Shown piece after piece: positions 28,836 through 37,228 of a stretch of DNA of 64,000 nt. Numbering within the stretch: the stretch's first letter is position 1; each line of letters begins with the position of its first letter. Where the stretch lies: NCBI GenBank assembly GCA_029565395.1, contig JAKQOG010000013.1:1-64000 (forward strand), in the 5' to 3' direction. This stretch comes from Candidatus Hydrogenedentota bacterium (lineage in GTDB: Bacteria; Hydrogenedentota; Hydrogenedentia; Hydrogenedentales; CAILVY01). The translations under genes were made by a program, and so were the position numbers. The notes under the pieces are model-generated. The model did not search any database. It was not told where the DNA came from and was given only the letters and a program-made list of their open reading frames with translations.

Positions 28836-30665
28836 CTATCCTTGCTTTTCTTCGGGCAGTGGTGTGGCGCCGGTCCACAATTGATTGACGACATACAGCA
28901 CCGCGGCCCCACTGATAATAAACACGCCCAAGAGGACTGCCGTGTATAAATACCGGCCATAGAGGAGGTTGCCGACGGTGAACAAGGAAGACCAGATCAT
29001 AATGCATCCCGCGGACCAGCCCAGCAGCGCCAGGGGGATGTTTTCGTGCGTGGCGGCGGCCTCTTCTTCGGTGATGCCGGCTTCCTCGCGAATCATTCTC
29101 CATCCGGGCCCGAACGGCCGCACTTTTTTATAGAATTCGATTAGCGTTTTGCGGTCGGTCTGGGGTCCTAAATACGCGGCGAGCATCCAGCAGATCGTGG
29201 TGGCGATGATGGTGATAATCAGGCTCGATGCGGTGGAAAACTCGATATCATATCGTTTTAGCACCAACAGTATGATAGAAACGCCAAAAGAACTGACCAT
29301 GGCGACCACTTCGCACCAGGCATTGATACGCCACCAGAACCAGCGAACGAGATAGAGCAGACCGGTGCCCGCGCCGACCTGCAAGATAAGGTCAAAGCTG
29401 TCCTTGGCGGTTTCCAGGGCATACACCATTCCCGATGCGCTCAAAAACAGGAACACGGTGCAGAAGCGACCTGCCCACACATAATGTTTCTCATCGGCAT
29501 CCTTGCGGATAAAGCGGCGGTAAAAATCATGCACCAGATACGATGCGCCCCAGTTGAGGTGAGTCAGGATGGTGGAGGAGTTGGCGGCAATTAGGCCGCC
29601 CACTATCAGTCCGACAAATCCCACCGGGAGGAATTTCAGCATGGCGGGGTAGGCAATGTCATGGCCAAGGAGTTTGGGATTCAGGTTTGGGAAGGCTGTC
29701 TGGATATCGGACAATTGCGGGTATATGATCAGAGAGCACAGCCCTACGATGATCCATGGCCAGGGGCGCAGCACATAGTGGGCGACGTTAAAGAAAAGCA
29801 CGGCGCCGAGAGAGTCTTTCTCCGACTTTGAGGAGAGCATGCGCTGGGCGATATAGCTGCCGCCGCCTGGTTCCGCCCCGGGATACCAGACCGCCCACCA
29901 CTGCACGGCAATAGGCAAGATGAACACCGCGACCGCGATATCCCAGTTGTTTGAAAAGTCAGGAAAGAAGCGGAGGTAGTTGATGCCGCTCGGGCCTTTC
30001 ATTGCGGAAAGCTTTTCCACCAGCCCCGCCATGCCGCCGATTTCAGGTTGTTTCAAGGCGAAAAAGGCTGCGGCAATCACGGCGGTCATCATGATTACGA
30101 ACTGAATCATATCGATGACCAGGACGCCCCAGAGGCCGGAATGCGTGGCGAAGATGACGTTCAACAACCCCACGAAGAGGAGGGTCTGCCAACGGTCCAA
30201 GCCGAACAGGATGGCTGCGATTTTGCAGGCCGCGAGGTTCACCGTGGCCATGATGATACAGTTGAAAAAGAATCCGAGGTAGACCGCGCGGAATCCGCGC
30301 ACCAGGCTGGCCGCCGTGCCGGAGTAACGCTGCTCATAAAATTCCAGGTCCGTCATTACGCCGGAGCGCCGCCACATCCGCGCGTAGAAGAACACGGTTG
30401 CAACGCCGGTCAGCACAAACGCCCACCAGCACCAGTTGCCCGCCACGCCTTGGCGGCGGACAATGTCCGTAACGAGGTTGGGCGTATCGCTGCTGAACGT
30501 GGTGGCCACCATCGAGATGCCCGCAAGCCACCATGGCACCGAGCGCCCGGACACAAAAAATTCCGCTGTGTTCTTCCCGGCGCGTTTTCCGAAAAACAGG
30601 GCGGGCATGAAGCAGATAAACAAAGAAAAGAGTACGATGATCCAGTCAATGGCATGGAGATGCAT
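28836..30665 (-). CDS. Sodium:solute symporter (SSS family)
   Basis: A 609-residue inner-membrane transporter that would couple sodium entry to uptake of a small solute. About fourteen membrane segments are visible. Family features include FFVSGRSVPWWLAGISMVATTFSSDTP in TM1-TM2, GLWGVLVIDMIQF, and GLIVGGLIAANSSTILTHLNWGASYLVHDFYRRF, the conserved TM8-TM9 block with Ser residues of the sodium site. The start follows AAGGAA. Its place just upstream of the fucosidase operon suggests a sugar such as fucose as substrate (inference). Confidence 0.9.
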   Translation of the reverse strand: MHLHAIDWIIVLFSLFICFMPALFFGKRAGKNTAEFFVSGRSVPWWLAGISMVATTFSSDTPNLVTDIVRRQGVAGNWCWWAFVLTGVATVFFYARMWRRSGVMTDLEFYEQRYSGTAASLVRGFRAVYLGFFFNCIIMATVNLAACKIAAILFGLDRWQTLLFVGLLNVIFATHSGLWGVLVIDMIQFVIMMTAVIAAAFFALKQPEIGGMAGLVEKLSAMKGPSGINYLRFFPDFSNNWDIAVAVFILPIAVQWWAVWYPGAEPGGGSYIAQRMLSSKSEKDSLGAVLFFNVAHYVLRPWPWIIVGLCSLIIYPQLSDIQTAFPNLNPKLLGHDIAYPAMLKFLPVGFVGLIVGGLIAANSSTILTHLNWGASYLVHDFYRRFIRKDADEKHYVWAGRFCTVFLFLSASGMVYALETAKDSFDLILQVGAGTGLLYLVRWFWWRINAWCEVVAMVSSFGVSIILLVLKRYDIEFSTASSLIITIIATTICWMLAAYLGPQTDRKTLIEFYKKVRPFGPGWRMIREEAGITEEEAAATHENIPLALLGWSAGCIMIWSSLFTVGNLLYGRYLYTAVLLGVFIISGAAVLYVVNQLWTGATPLPEEKQG

Positions 30666-30820
30666 GCAGCCGTTCCTTCCGTTTTACACGAATACTTCCA
30701 AGCATTCCCATCCCGTACCACGCCTTCACGGAGAAGAGGCGAAAACGGCGGGAATCAAAAGGGTAGTATAGGAAGAGGATAGGTGTTTACGCAACCATAA
30801 AAGAGGCATTTGCAGGCAGG

Positions 30821-30849
30821 TTGATTCTTCGGGTCCGGCTTGTTACAAT
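30821..30849 (+). promoter_or_regulatory. Promoter of the pyr operon
   Basis: TTGATT and TACAAT are separated by 17 bases. Transcription would start near 30856, giving a leader of about 85 bases that holds a small reading frame and a terminator before pyrR. Confidence 0.6.
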
Positions 30850-30872
30850 TCTTTCACATAAGGAATAAGAAC

Positions 30873-30932
30873 ATGCGCTTACGAGCGGCAAGAAACCTTC
30901 TCACCGGGGTGAGAGGGTGTTTTTTTATGTAA
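30873..30932 (+). CDS. Putative pyr leader peptide, 19 residues
   Basis: ATG with AGGA eight bases upstream opens a frame MRLRAARNLLTGVRGCFFM that stops with TAA, nine bases before pyrR. The frame runs straight through the terminator stem and its T run. A ribosome translating it closely behind RNA polymerase would block the hairpin, as in the pyrL leader of the E. coli pyrBI operon. This is inference from layout; the peptide itself has no family match that I know. Confidence 0.5.
   Translation: MRLRAARNLLTGVRGCFFM
30896..30926 (+). terminator. Attenuator-like terminator before pyrR
   Basis: The stem CCTTCTCAC-CGGG-GTGAGAGGG (nine pairs, one G-U) is followed by TGTTTTTTT. It ends 15 bases before the pyrR start codon, which is the usual place of a pyrimidine attenuator. 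A small CGCT-TACG-AGCG hairpin lies just upstream. Confidence 0.75.
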
Positions 30933-30941
30933 GGAAGCAGA

Positions 30942-31520
30942 ATGGATCGCACGGGAAAAGTACCGTTTCAGACACTGGTGATAATGGACGCGGATGTGAT
31001 GGAACAGCACATCCGCCGGATGGCGCAGGAAATCATTGAAGACAATCCGGAGGTGGGGTCGCTGGTTATCCTCGGCATATTGCGCCGGGGGCGGCCGCTG
31101 GGGGAACGTCTCGCCCAGCATATCGGCCAAATGATGGGGGTGACACCGCAGGTGGGTTCACTGGCCACGACGCTGTACCGGGATGATTACCGCAGCGGGA
31201 TGGGCGTGCCCAAACCGCACGGAAATACGCATTTTGATTTCAGCTTGGACGGGCGGACGGTGTTGCTGGTGGATGATGTGCTGGCGGCGGGGCGCACCAT
31301 CCGTGCGGCGATGGATGAAGTGATGGACTATGGCCGGCCCAAGCGGATACAACTGGCGTGCCTGGTGGACCGGGGCGGGCGTGAATTGCCCATCCAGCCG
31401 GAGTATTTCGGCTGGTCCATCGGTACGGAGCCGAATGAGTGGGTGTCGGTGCGTTTGACGGAATTGGATGGGGAAGATGTAGTGCTGTTGGAGCGCTACG
31501 CGGCGGAAGAAGGAGCATAG
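30942..31520 (+). CDS. pyrR: PyrR: pyr operon attenuation protein / uracil phosphoribosyltransferase
   Basis: PyrR binds UMP and pyr leader RNA in many bacteria and has weak uracil phosphoribosyltransferase activity. The 192-residue protein has the type I phosphoribosyltransferase fold: LVILGILRRGRPLGERLAQHI, the YRDDYR segment, and the PRPP loop TVLLVDDVLAAGRTIRAAMDE. GRPKRIQLACLVDRGGRELP and the C-terminal tail also match the family. AAGGAAGC precedes the start. The terminator just upstream and pyrB just downstream make an attenuation role very likely, though RNA binding is not shown. Confidence 0.92.
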   Translation: MDRTGKVPFQTLVIMDADVMEQHIRRMAQEIIEDNPEVGSLVILGILRRGRPLGERLAQHIGQMMGVTPQVGSLATTLYRDDYRSGMGVPKPHGNTHFDFSLDGRTVLLVDDVLAAGRTIRAAMDEVMDYGRPKRIQLACLVDRGGRELPIQPEYFGWSIGTEPNEWVSVRLTELDGEDVVLLERYAAEEGA

Positions 31521-31525
31521 GGGCC

Positions 31526-32518
31526 ATGGCGGACCTGAATCCCACCGTCTGGACGCGGAAAGACCTCATCGGGATAGAGGATCTTTCCCGGGAGGAAATT
31601 GAACTGGTGCTGGACACCGCGCCGCAGTTCGTGGCGGTGTCCAAGCGCGAGAGCGGCATTAAAAAAGTGCCGCTGTTGCAAGGGCGGCTGGTGGTGAACT
31701 GGTTTCACGAACCCAGTACGCGCACGCGTACATCGTTTGAGTTGGCGGCAAAACGGCTGAGTGCAGACACGTTGGGAATAACCGTGGCGGCATCGAGTTC
31801 GGTTAAAGGTGAAACACTTCATGATACGCTTGCGAATATCGAGGCCATGCACAGCGATGTAATTGTGATCCGGCACAGTTGCGCGGGCGCGCCGCACATT
31901 CTCGCGGCAAATCATGACTCGCACATCATCAATGCGGGCGACGGCCGCCATGAACACCCGACTCAGGCCCTGCTGGACACCTTTACCATGCGGGAACATA
32001 TACGGGCGCAACGGAATGATCCAACAGCGGGTCTGGACGGCGTCAAGGTGGCCATTATCGGCGACATCGAACACAGCCGTGTGGCCCGAAGTGATATTTG
32101 GGCGTTGAACAAACTCGGGGCGCGGGTGACGCTCTGCGGTCCGTCCACGTTGCTTCCCATGCATATTGAGCGGATGGGCGTCCGGGTGACAACGAATTTG
32201 AAGGACGCCATCAGCGACGCGGACGTGATTTACGCGCTGCGCATTCAGTTGGAGCGGCAGCAAAAAGGATTGTTCCCGAGCATCCGTGAGTACATCCGGC
32301 TTTTCCGCATCGACAATGACTCGCTCCGGAATGCGCCGGCCCATGCACTGATTATGCATCCCGGTCCGATTAACCGGGATTTGGAATTGGCTTCGGAAGT
32401 GGCGGACGGCCCGCGCAGCGTGATTCTGGAGCAGGTGAGCAACGGTGTGGCGGTGCGCATGGCAGTCATGCATCTGTTGGTGAATTTTGGCGGCAAACGG
32501 CCTCAGGGAGTGGCGTAA
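31526..32518 (+). CDS. pyrB: Aspartate carbamoyltransferase catalytic subunit
   Basis: It joins carbamoyl phosphate and aspartate to give N-carbamoyl-aspartate, the committed step of pyrimidine synthesis. The 330-residue protein has the carbamoyl-phosphate loop EPSTRTRTSFELAAKRL, the active-site HEHPTQALLDTFT, and the aspartate-binding MHPGPINRDLE. The ATG at 31526 has AAGGAGC upstream and begins just after the pyrR stop; a longer frame from 31439 only reads through the end of pyrR. No regulatory subunit pyrI is present; pairing with dihydroorotase, as in other bacteria, is possible. Confidence 0.96.
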   Translation: MADLNPTVWTRKDLIGIEDLSREEIELVLDTAPQFVAVSKRESGIKKVPLLQGRLVVNWFHEPSTRTRTSFELAAKRLSADTLGITVAASSSVKGETLHDTLANIEAMHSDVIVIRHSCAGAPHILAANHDSHIINAGDGRHEHPTQALLDTFTMREHIRAQRNDPTAGLDGVKVAIIGDIEHSRVARSDIWALNKLGARVTLCGPSTLLPMHIERMGVRVTTNLKDAISDADVIYALRIQLERQQKGLFPSIREYIRLFRIDNDSLRNAPAHALIMHPGPINRDLELASEVADGPRSVILEQVSNGVAVRMAVMHLLVNFGGKRPQGVA

Positions 32519-33790
32519 ATGAGCCTCGCAATTGTAAACGGGCATGTAATCGAGCCCACGTTGGGTCTGTCGGAACCCATGGATCTCCTCATTGACCACG
32601 GTGTTCTAGTGAAGATGGGCAAGAACCTGCGCGGGGATGAGACCATCGATGCGGCGGGGTGCGTGGTATGTCCGGGGTTGGTGGATATTCACGTGCATTT
32701 CCGCGAGCCGGGGTATGAATCGAAGGAGACGATTGCCTCGGGAAGCCGTGCGGCGGCCAAGGGTGGTGTAACCACGGTGGTGACCATGGCGAATACAAAC
32801 CCGGTGATCGATAACGCGGGCATGGTGGAGTTTATCGTCCGGCGCGCCCGTGAGACGGCCTGCATCAAGATCCGGCCCGCGGCCTGTGCCACGAAAGGAA
32901 TGAAGGGCGAAGAAATCACCGAGATGGCGGAGTTGAAGGAAGTAGGGGCGGTGGCGGTCTCGGACGATGGCCGGGATGTTACGTCGAGCGCTGTCATGCG
33001 GCGCGTGTTGCAGTACGCGGACATGGCGGGGCTGGTGTGCATGAGTCATAACGAAGATGAGACGCTGGCCGAAGGCGGCTCGATGAATGAAGGATTCAAT
33101 TCGACTATCCTGGGCATACCAGGCATACCCAAGGCTGCGGAAGAGATTCGGATTGACCGCAATATACGGCTGGCGGAACTTACCGGTGCGCGGCTGCACA
33201 TCCAGCATGTCACCAGCGCGGAGGGCGTGCAATTGGTCCGCCGCGCCAAAGCTAAGGGATTGTGTGTGACCTGTGAAACCGCGCCGCATTATTGGATGTT
33301 GACCGATGACGCCGTGAAAACCTTCAATAGCAATGCAAAAATGAATCCGCCCTTGCGTGAACCCGAGGATGTGAAGGCCATCATCGAAGGCATTAAAGAC
33401 GGCACGATCGATTGCATCGCCACGGATCATGCGCCGCACACGCCCACGGAAAAAGCCGTGGAATTCGCCCTGGCCCCGTTCGGGATTATTGGATTGGAAA
33501 CCTCGCTTGCCCTTGTCATTACCGGCTTGGTGGAAAAAGGTCACCTCTCTTTGGAACGTGCGATAGCGCTGATGACCACCGCGCCGTCCCAGATCTGTGA
33601 TCTTAATGCGGGAATATTGGTGGAAGGCGGTCCTGCGGATGTTGCCGTGTTTGATCCGAATGCGGAGTGGGTGGTCAAAGCAGAGGAGTTTGCCTCCCGC
33701 AGCAAGAATTCGCCCTTCCTAGGCATGACCCTGCGTGGCAAAGTGAAGTGCACCATTTGCGACGGCAACGTCGTGTATTTCGCCTCGTAA
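32519..33790 (+). CDS. pyrC: Dihydroorotase
   Basis: It closes N-carbamoyl-aspartate to dihydroorotate, the third step of the pathway. The ATG follows the pyrB stop without a gap (TAAATG). The 423-residue protein has the amidohydrolase metal motif DIHVHFREPG. It also has TMANTNPVIDN, HIQHVTSAEGV and the catalytic ATDHAPHT with its Asp. The metal-binding His and Asp residues are all in place, so it should be an active class I enzyme rather than the inactive pseudo-DHOase that sometimes partners pyrB. Confidence 0.95.
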   Translation: MSLAIVNGHVIEPTLGLSEPMDLLIDHGVLVKMGKNLRGDETIDAAGCVVCPGLVDIHVHFREPGYESKETIASGSRAAAKGGVTTVVTMANTNPVIDNAGMVEFIVRRARETACIKIRPAACATKGMKGEEITEMAELKEVGAVAVSDDGRDVTSSAVMRRVLQYADMAGLVCMSHNEDETLAEGGSMNEGFNSTILGIPGIPKAAEEIRIDRNIRLAELTGARLHIQHVTSAEGVQLVRRAKAKGLCVTCETAPHYWMLTDDAVKTFNSNAKMNPPLREPEDVKAIIEGIKDGTIDCIATDHAPHTPTEKAVEFALAPFGIIGLETSLALVITGLVEKGHLSLERAIALMTTAPSQICDLNAGILVEGGPADVAVFDPNAEWVVKAEEFASRSKNSPFLGMTLRGKVKCTICDGNVVYFAS

Positions 33791-33809
33791 GCAAAGGAGG
33801 TTGTCCATC

Positions 33810-34808
33810 ATGGCGTGTGAAGCAACGGTATATGCGCGTGCCGGTCTGATTGGGAATCCCTCCGACGGGTATTATGGGAAATGCATCAGCTTTATCTTTC
33901 GCAATTTTGCGGCGAAGGTGAGTCTCTATGAAAGCCCGGAAGTGGAAATCATTCCGAGCGTGCAGGATCGCTCCAAATATGATTCCATCGATGATCTGAC
34001 GGATGACGTAAAGAAGAATGGATACTACGGGGGCATCCGTCTCATGAAGGCGGCGGTGAAAAAATTTTTGGAATACTGTCAGGCTAATAAAATCAAGCTT
34101 CCCAAACGCAATTTCTCCATCCGGTACCGCTCAACGATCCCCCGGCGTCTTGGGTTGGCGGGGTCGAGCGCGCTGGTGGCGGCAACAGTGCGCTGCCTGA
34201 TGGAATACTATGATGTAAGTATTCCGCAGACCATTCTGCCGAACCTGATTCTTAGCGTGGAAACGGAGGAATTGGGTATTTCCGCCGGATTGCAGGATCG
34301 GGTAATCCAGGTGTATGGCGGGTGTGTGTACATGGATTTCGACAAGGCCATCATGGATGTTCAGGGGCATGGCCAATATGAAGAATTGGATCCACGGCTG
34401 TTGCCCAATTTATACATCGCTTACCGGGATGATTTGGGGGAAGGTTCCGAGACCTTTCATAACAATGTGAAGGAGCGCTGGCTGCGGGGCGACCCGCAGG
34501 TGCTGGAGGCCATGCAGCAATTTGCGGCGCTGGCCAAGGAAGCACGGGATTTGCTGCTGGCAGGGCACAGTCAGGAGATCGGACCGCTGATGGACCGGAA
34601 TTTTGACCTGCGGCGCTCCATTTACTCGCTGGATCCGCGCAATGTGGACATGGTGGAGCGCGCACGGTCCGTGGGGGCGAGCGGGAAGTTTACGGGGTCG
34701 GGTGGATCGATTGTGGGCGTGTATGAGGATGAAACCATGTATCAGCGGTTGGAGGAGGCAATGAAGGCGGGCGGGATTACCGTGATAAAGCCGAAGCTCG
34801 ACGTATAA
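33810..34808 (+). CDS. GHMP-family sugar kinase
   Basis: A 332-residue kinase of the galactokinase/homoserine/mevalonate/phosphomevalonate superfamily. Motif 1 is YARAGLIGNPSDGYYGK, motif 2 the ATP loop RRLGLAGSSALVAATVR, and motif 3 GKFTGSGGSIVGVY. The N-terminal GLIGNPSDGYYGK is close to what I recall of glucuronokinase-like proteins, so a sugar acid or sugar is a plausible substrate; mevalonate is less likely. AAGGAGG precedes ATG 33810 by nine bases; the upstream TTG is poorer. It follows pyrC by 19 bases and so may be transcribed with the pyr genes. Confidence 0.82.
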   Translation: MACEATVYARAGLIGNPSDGYYGKCISFIFRNFAAKVSLYESPEVEIIPSVQDRSKYDSIDDLTDDVKKNGYYGGIRLMKAAVKKFLEYCQANKIKLPKRNFSIRYRSTIPRRLGLAGSSALVAATVRCLMEYYDVSIPQTILPNLILSVETEELGISAGLQDRVIQVYGGCVYMDFDKAIMDVQGHGQYEELDPRLLPNLYIAYRDDLGEGSETFHNNVKERWLRGDPQVLEAMQQFAALAKEARDLLLAGHSQEIGPLMDRNFDLRRSIYSLDPRNVDMVERARSVGASGKFTGSGGSIVGVYEDETMYQRLEEAMKAGGITVIKPKLDV

Positions 34809-34829
34809 CCTGAATCAGACGAATATGCC

Positions 34830-35549
34830 ATGGCAACGCTGTATCTTATAGCCACTCCCATTGGGAATCTGGAGGATATAACCCACCGCGCCGTCCGCGT
34901 GTTGGGCGAGATTGACGCACTGGCCTGTGAAGACACACGGATCACGCGGCGCATTTTCGAGCGGTACGGGATCTCGCTGCCGGCCACGGTTTTTCCGTAT
35001 CACGAACACAACGAGGAGCAGGCGGGCAAACGTATTCTGGGATTGCTGGCAAACGGATCAAACGTGGGATTGTGCACGGATGGCGGATGCCCGGGCATCA
35101 GCGATCCGGGCTATCGCATTATTATGGCGTGTTATGAAGCGGGCCATGCCGTCGAGGTGTTGCCGGGGGCGAGCGCCGTAACCACGGCATTGCTTCTCTC
35201 CGGCCTTCCCAGTTCCAGTTACACGTTTAAAGGATTTCCCCCGCGAAAACCAGGGCCGCGCAAACGGTTTCTGGAACTGGATCGCGATCTGCCGCACACC
35301 TTGGTCATTTTTGAATCGCCCTACCGGCTGGCGGCCTTGCTGGCCGATGCCCACGCCGTTTTGGGAAACCGGCTGGCGGCCGTGTGCATTGAATTGACGA
35401 AAAGATTTGAGCGGGTGCACCGGGGTTCCTTGTCGGAATTGTCGGTGCAATTTCAGAAACAGGAAGTGCGTGGGGAAGTAACGGTGGTGATTGCGGGGAA
35501 TCATCCAAAGTTCCGGGAAGAATCGGTGGAACCGGAAGATGAGTATTGA
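34830..35549 (+). CDS. rsmI: 16S rRNA (cytidine1402-2'-O)-methyltransferase
   Basis: RsmI methylates the ribose of C1402 in the ribosomal P site using S-adenosylmethionine. The 239-residue protein has TPIGNLEDITHRAVRVL, CEDTRITRRIFERYGI, the SAM-site block GLCTDGGCPGISDPGYR, and PSSSYTFKGFPPRK. It is some 40 residues shorter than the E. coli protein and lacks the usual C-terminal helical domain, as many bacterial forms do. I see no good ribosome site, and the gene follows the GHMP kinase by 21 bases, so it may depend on upstream translation. Confidence 0.93.
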   Translation: MATLYLIATPIGNLEDITHRAVRVLGEIDALACEDTRITRRIFERYGISLPATVFPYHEHNEEQAGKRILGLLANGSNVGLCTDGGCPGISDPGYRIIMACYEAGHAVEVLPGASAVTTALLLSGLPSSSYTFKGFPPRKPGPRKRFLELDRDLPHTLVIFESPYRLAALLADAHAVLGNRLAAVCIELTKRFERVHRGSLSELSVQFQKQEVRGEVTVVIAGNHPKFREESVEPEDEY

Positions 35550-35827
35550 AATAGACTGGCCCTCAATTAAAACATTTGTTTACAAAGTTGCATTTAATAA
35601 AAAGAATTGGGTATAGTCGCGGCGTGGTGGGTTCAATCGCTGAGGGAACAGGCGGTGAAGCAGTTCGCCTGGCAGGGAGCAAAGCATTGCGCAAAACGCG
35701 GTAATGCTCTATGAAAAAGTGGTTGTACCGGCGTGGTGAGCGCCAGCGCGGTATGAAAGAGAAGTGGAAACATTCAACAGGAGTAGCGTCTTGGTTGAGA
35801 TAGGCGTTACCCAAGGAGCGGGGTCTT
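35550..35827 (+). other. Structured-looking leader region upstream of the GntR gene
   Basis: A possible promoter (TTGCAT, 18 bases, TATAGT at 35612-35617) would give a leader of about 200 bases. It holds a CAGGCG...CGCCTG hairpin (35649-35671) and an AGCATTGCG...CGC-bulge-AATGCT hairpin (35683-35708). I compared it by eye with common riboswitch and SRP RNA cores and found no match. No open frame of note. Confidence 0.35.
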
Positions 35828-36235
35828 ATGAACAAGGCTGAGACAAAATTCAGCGTCAACATCGAGAGTCCTATTGCCGTTTTTGTCCAGATCGAGAACC
35901 AAGTGCAGTTCGCGATTGCCTCCGGAAAGTACAAACCGGGTGACACGCTTCCCTCGGTGCGCGAAATGTCGGAGATGCTCAAGGTGAATCCGAACACCGT
36001 AACCAAAGCGTACCGGGATCTGGAAGTGATGAAACTGGTTCATACGCGGCGAGGCGTGGGGGTAACGGTGTCGGAGAAAGCGCCGAAGCTGTGTCAGGAA
36101 GCGATGCGGCAGATGGTGGTGGAGCATCTGCGCGACGCCGTGGCGGAATGCGTGGCCACCGGGTTGAGCGGAGCGGAAATTCGCAAGCTGGTGAGCGAGA
36201 CAATCGACACTGGGTATCAGCCGTATCAAGTCTGA
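35828..36235 (+). CDS. GntR-family regulator, short YtrA-like type
   Basis: A 135-residue transcription factor. Residues 15-85 form the winged helix typical of GntR (IAVFVQIENQVQFAIASGKYKPGDTLPSVREMSEMLKVN-type block; then NPNTVTKAYRDLE for the recognition helix). Only about 50 residues follow, with no ligand-binding domain, as in the YtrA subfamily, which usually controls neighbouring ABC transporters. No transporter lies next to it here. AAGGAG precedes the start. It meets the convergent pcm gene four bases downstream. Confidence 0.88.
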   Translation: MNKAETKFSVNIESPIAVFVQIENQVQFAIASGKYKPGDTLPSVREMSEMLKVNPNTVTKAYRDLEVMKLVHTRRGVGVTVSEKAPKLCQEAMRQMVVEHLRDAVAECVATGLSGAEIRKLVSETIDTGYQPYQV

Positions 36236-36239
36236 ACCG

Positions 36240-36926
36240 TTATTGTGCGGGCCATCCTTCTTCGCCGATTAACGGCACGAAGATGCATGAGATGCTTTCA
36301 CTCTCAATGTAGGTGTTTGCTTTGCGGATTACTTTGATGAGGCGTTGAAAATCACGCCCGCCTGCCGGGCAAAGCAGTCTTCCGTTTTCCCCCAGTTGTT
36401 CTTTCAAGGGCGCGGGAATGGCAGGACTGCCGGCGGTGACCAGAATGGCGTTGTAGGGTGCACGTTCATAATAACCGAGAGAGCCGTCGCCACATAGGAT
36501 CGTCACGTTTGAGTATTCAAGTTCCATGAGCCGCTGCCGGGCGATATCCGCAAGCGGGGCATGCCGCTCGATGGACACGACTTCCGCGGCAAGTTGCGCC
36601 AGGATCGCGGTTTGATAGCCGGATCCGGTGCCAATTTCCAATACACGGTCGGTTGGGGCGAGTTCGAGCAACTCGGTCATAATCGCAACCATGTAGGGCT
36701 GCGAGACGGTTTGGCCGCATGCGATCCGGACGGGATGATCCTCATACGCCTGTGCCTGGCAGTCACAGGGTATAAACAGGTGCCTGGGAACCTTCCGGAG
36801 AGCGGCCAGAACCCCGGGATGGCATACACCGCGCGCGACAATTTGCGCATCCACCATCCGGTTCCGTTCTGCTTGCCGGGGAAAGTGCTCCATAGGGGAA
36901 CGCCTATTTTCGATTAAAGTGACCAT
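36240..36926 (-). CDS. pcm: Protein-L-isoaspartate O-methyltransferase
   Basis: Pcm repairs isoaspartyl residues in aged proteins with S-adenosylmethionine. The 228-residue protein has MVDAQIVARGV, the substrate loop PCDCQAQAYEDHPVRIACGQTVSQPYMVA, and the SAM motif LEIGTGSGYQTAILA with ERH downstream. GSPAIPAPLKEQL and GRLLCPAGG complete the family pattern. ATG 36926 has AAGGCGG close by; the open frame extends upstream to 37145 over yggT but without family resemblance. It ends the nnrE-thpR-yggT-pcm group. Confidence 0.92.
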   Translation of the reverse strand: MVTLIENRRSPMEHFPRQAERNRMVDAQIVARGVCHPGVLAALRKVPRHLFIPCDCQAQAYEDHPVRIACGQTVSQPYMVAIMTELLELAPTDRVLEIGTGSGYQTAILAQLAAEVVSIERHAPLADIARQRLMELEYSNVTILCGDGSLGYYERAPYNAILVTAGSPAIPAPLKEQLGENGRLLCPAGGRDFQRLIKVIRKANTYIESESISCIFVPLIGEEGWPAQ

Positions 36927-36961
36927 GATATCCGCCTTGCGCAGGCCAATATCGATCCTCA

Positions 36962-37228
36962 CTAATATTGCAAGAGCAGGAGCCGCACGATCCAGACGGC
37001 GATCACCGCCGAAATGGGGCCCCAATCCACGGGGCCGGCGGGGGGCAATATCCGCCGCATTAAATTGATAAGGGGATCTGTAATTTTTGGGAGCCATCGT
37101 AAATATCGGGAATGGATGTCCAGTTCCAGCCAGGGAGCGGTCCAACGCACCAAAATGGCCAACATATACAGCGTGAGGGCACTGCCGATAAGGGTGCGCA
37201 GGGTATATGCCAGCGGGCTGGTTGTCAT
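36962..37228 (-). CDS. YggT-family membrane protein
   Basis: A short 88-residue membrane protein with two hydrophobic segments (LTLYMLAILVRWTAPWL and PISAVIAVWIVRLLLLQY) around the family core DPLINLMRRILPPAGPVDWGPI. YggT proteins are found widely, are linked to osmotic tolerance and cell-division gene clusters, and have no defined activity. Its ATG overlaps the stop of thpR (ATGA), which shows translational coupling. Confidence 0.87.
   Translation of the reverse strand: MTTSPLAYTLRTLIGSALTLYMLAILVRWTAPWLELDIHSRYLRWLPKITDPLINLMRRILPPAGPVDWGPISAVIAVWIVRLLLLQY

Noticed and set aside
28753-29103. Minus-strand frame ending in REGEAPAEP
   Set aside because: It overlaps the symporter gene and the inverted repeat; REGEAPAEP is a false coding signature of that repeat.
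35550-35827. Known riboswitch (cobalamin, TPP, SAM) or SRP RNA upstream of the GntR gene
   Set aside because: Short stretches such as GGGAAC and GGTGAAG look suggestive, but the conserved cores do not line up.
36927-37145. Longer N-terminus for pcm overlapping yggT
   Set aside because: The added residues are Arg/Pro-rich shadow sequence of yggT and do not resemble the family.
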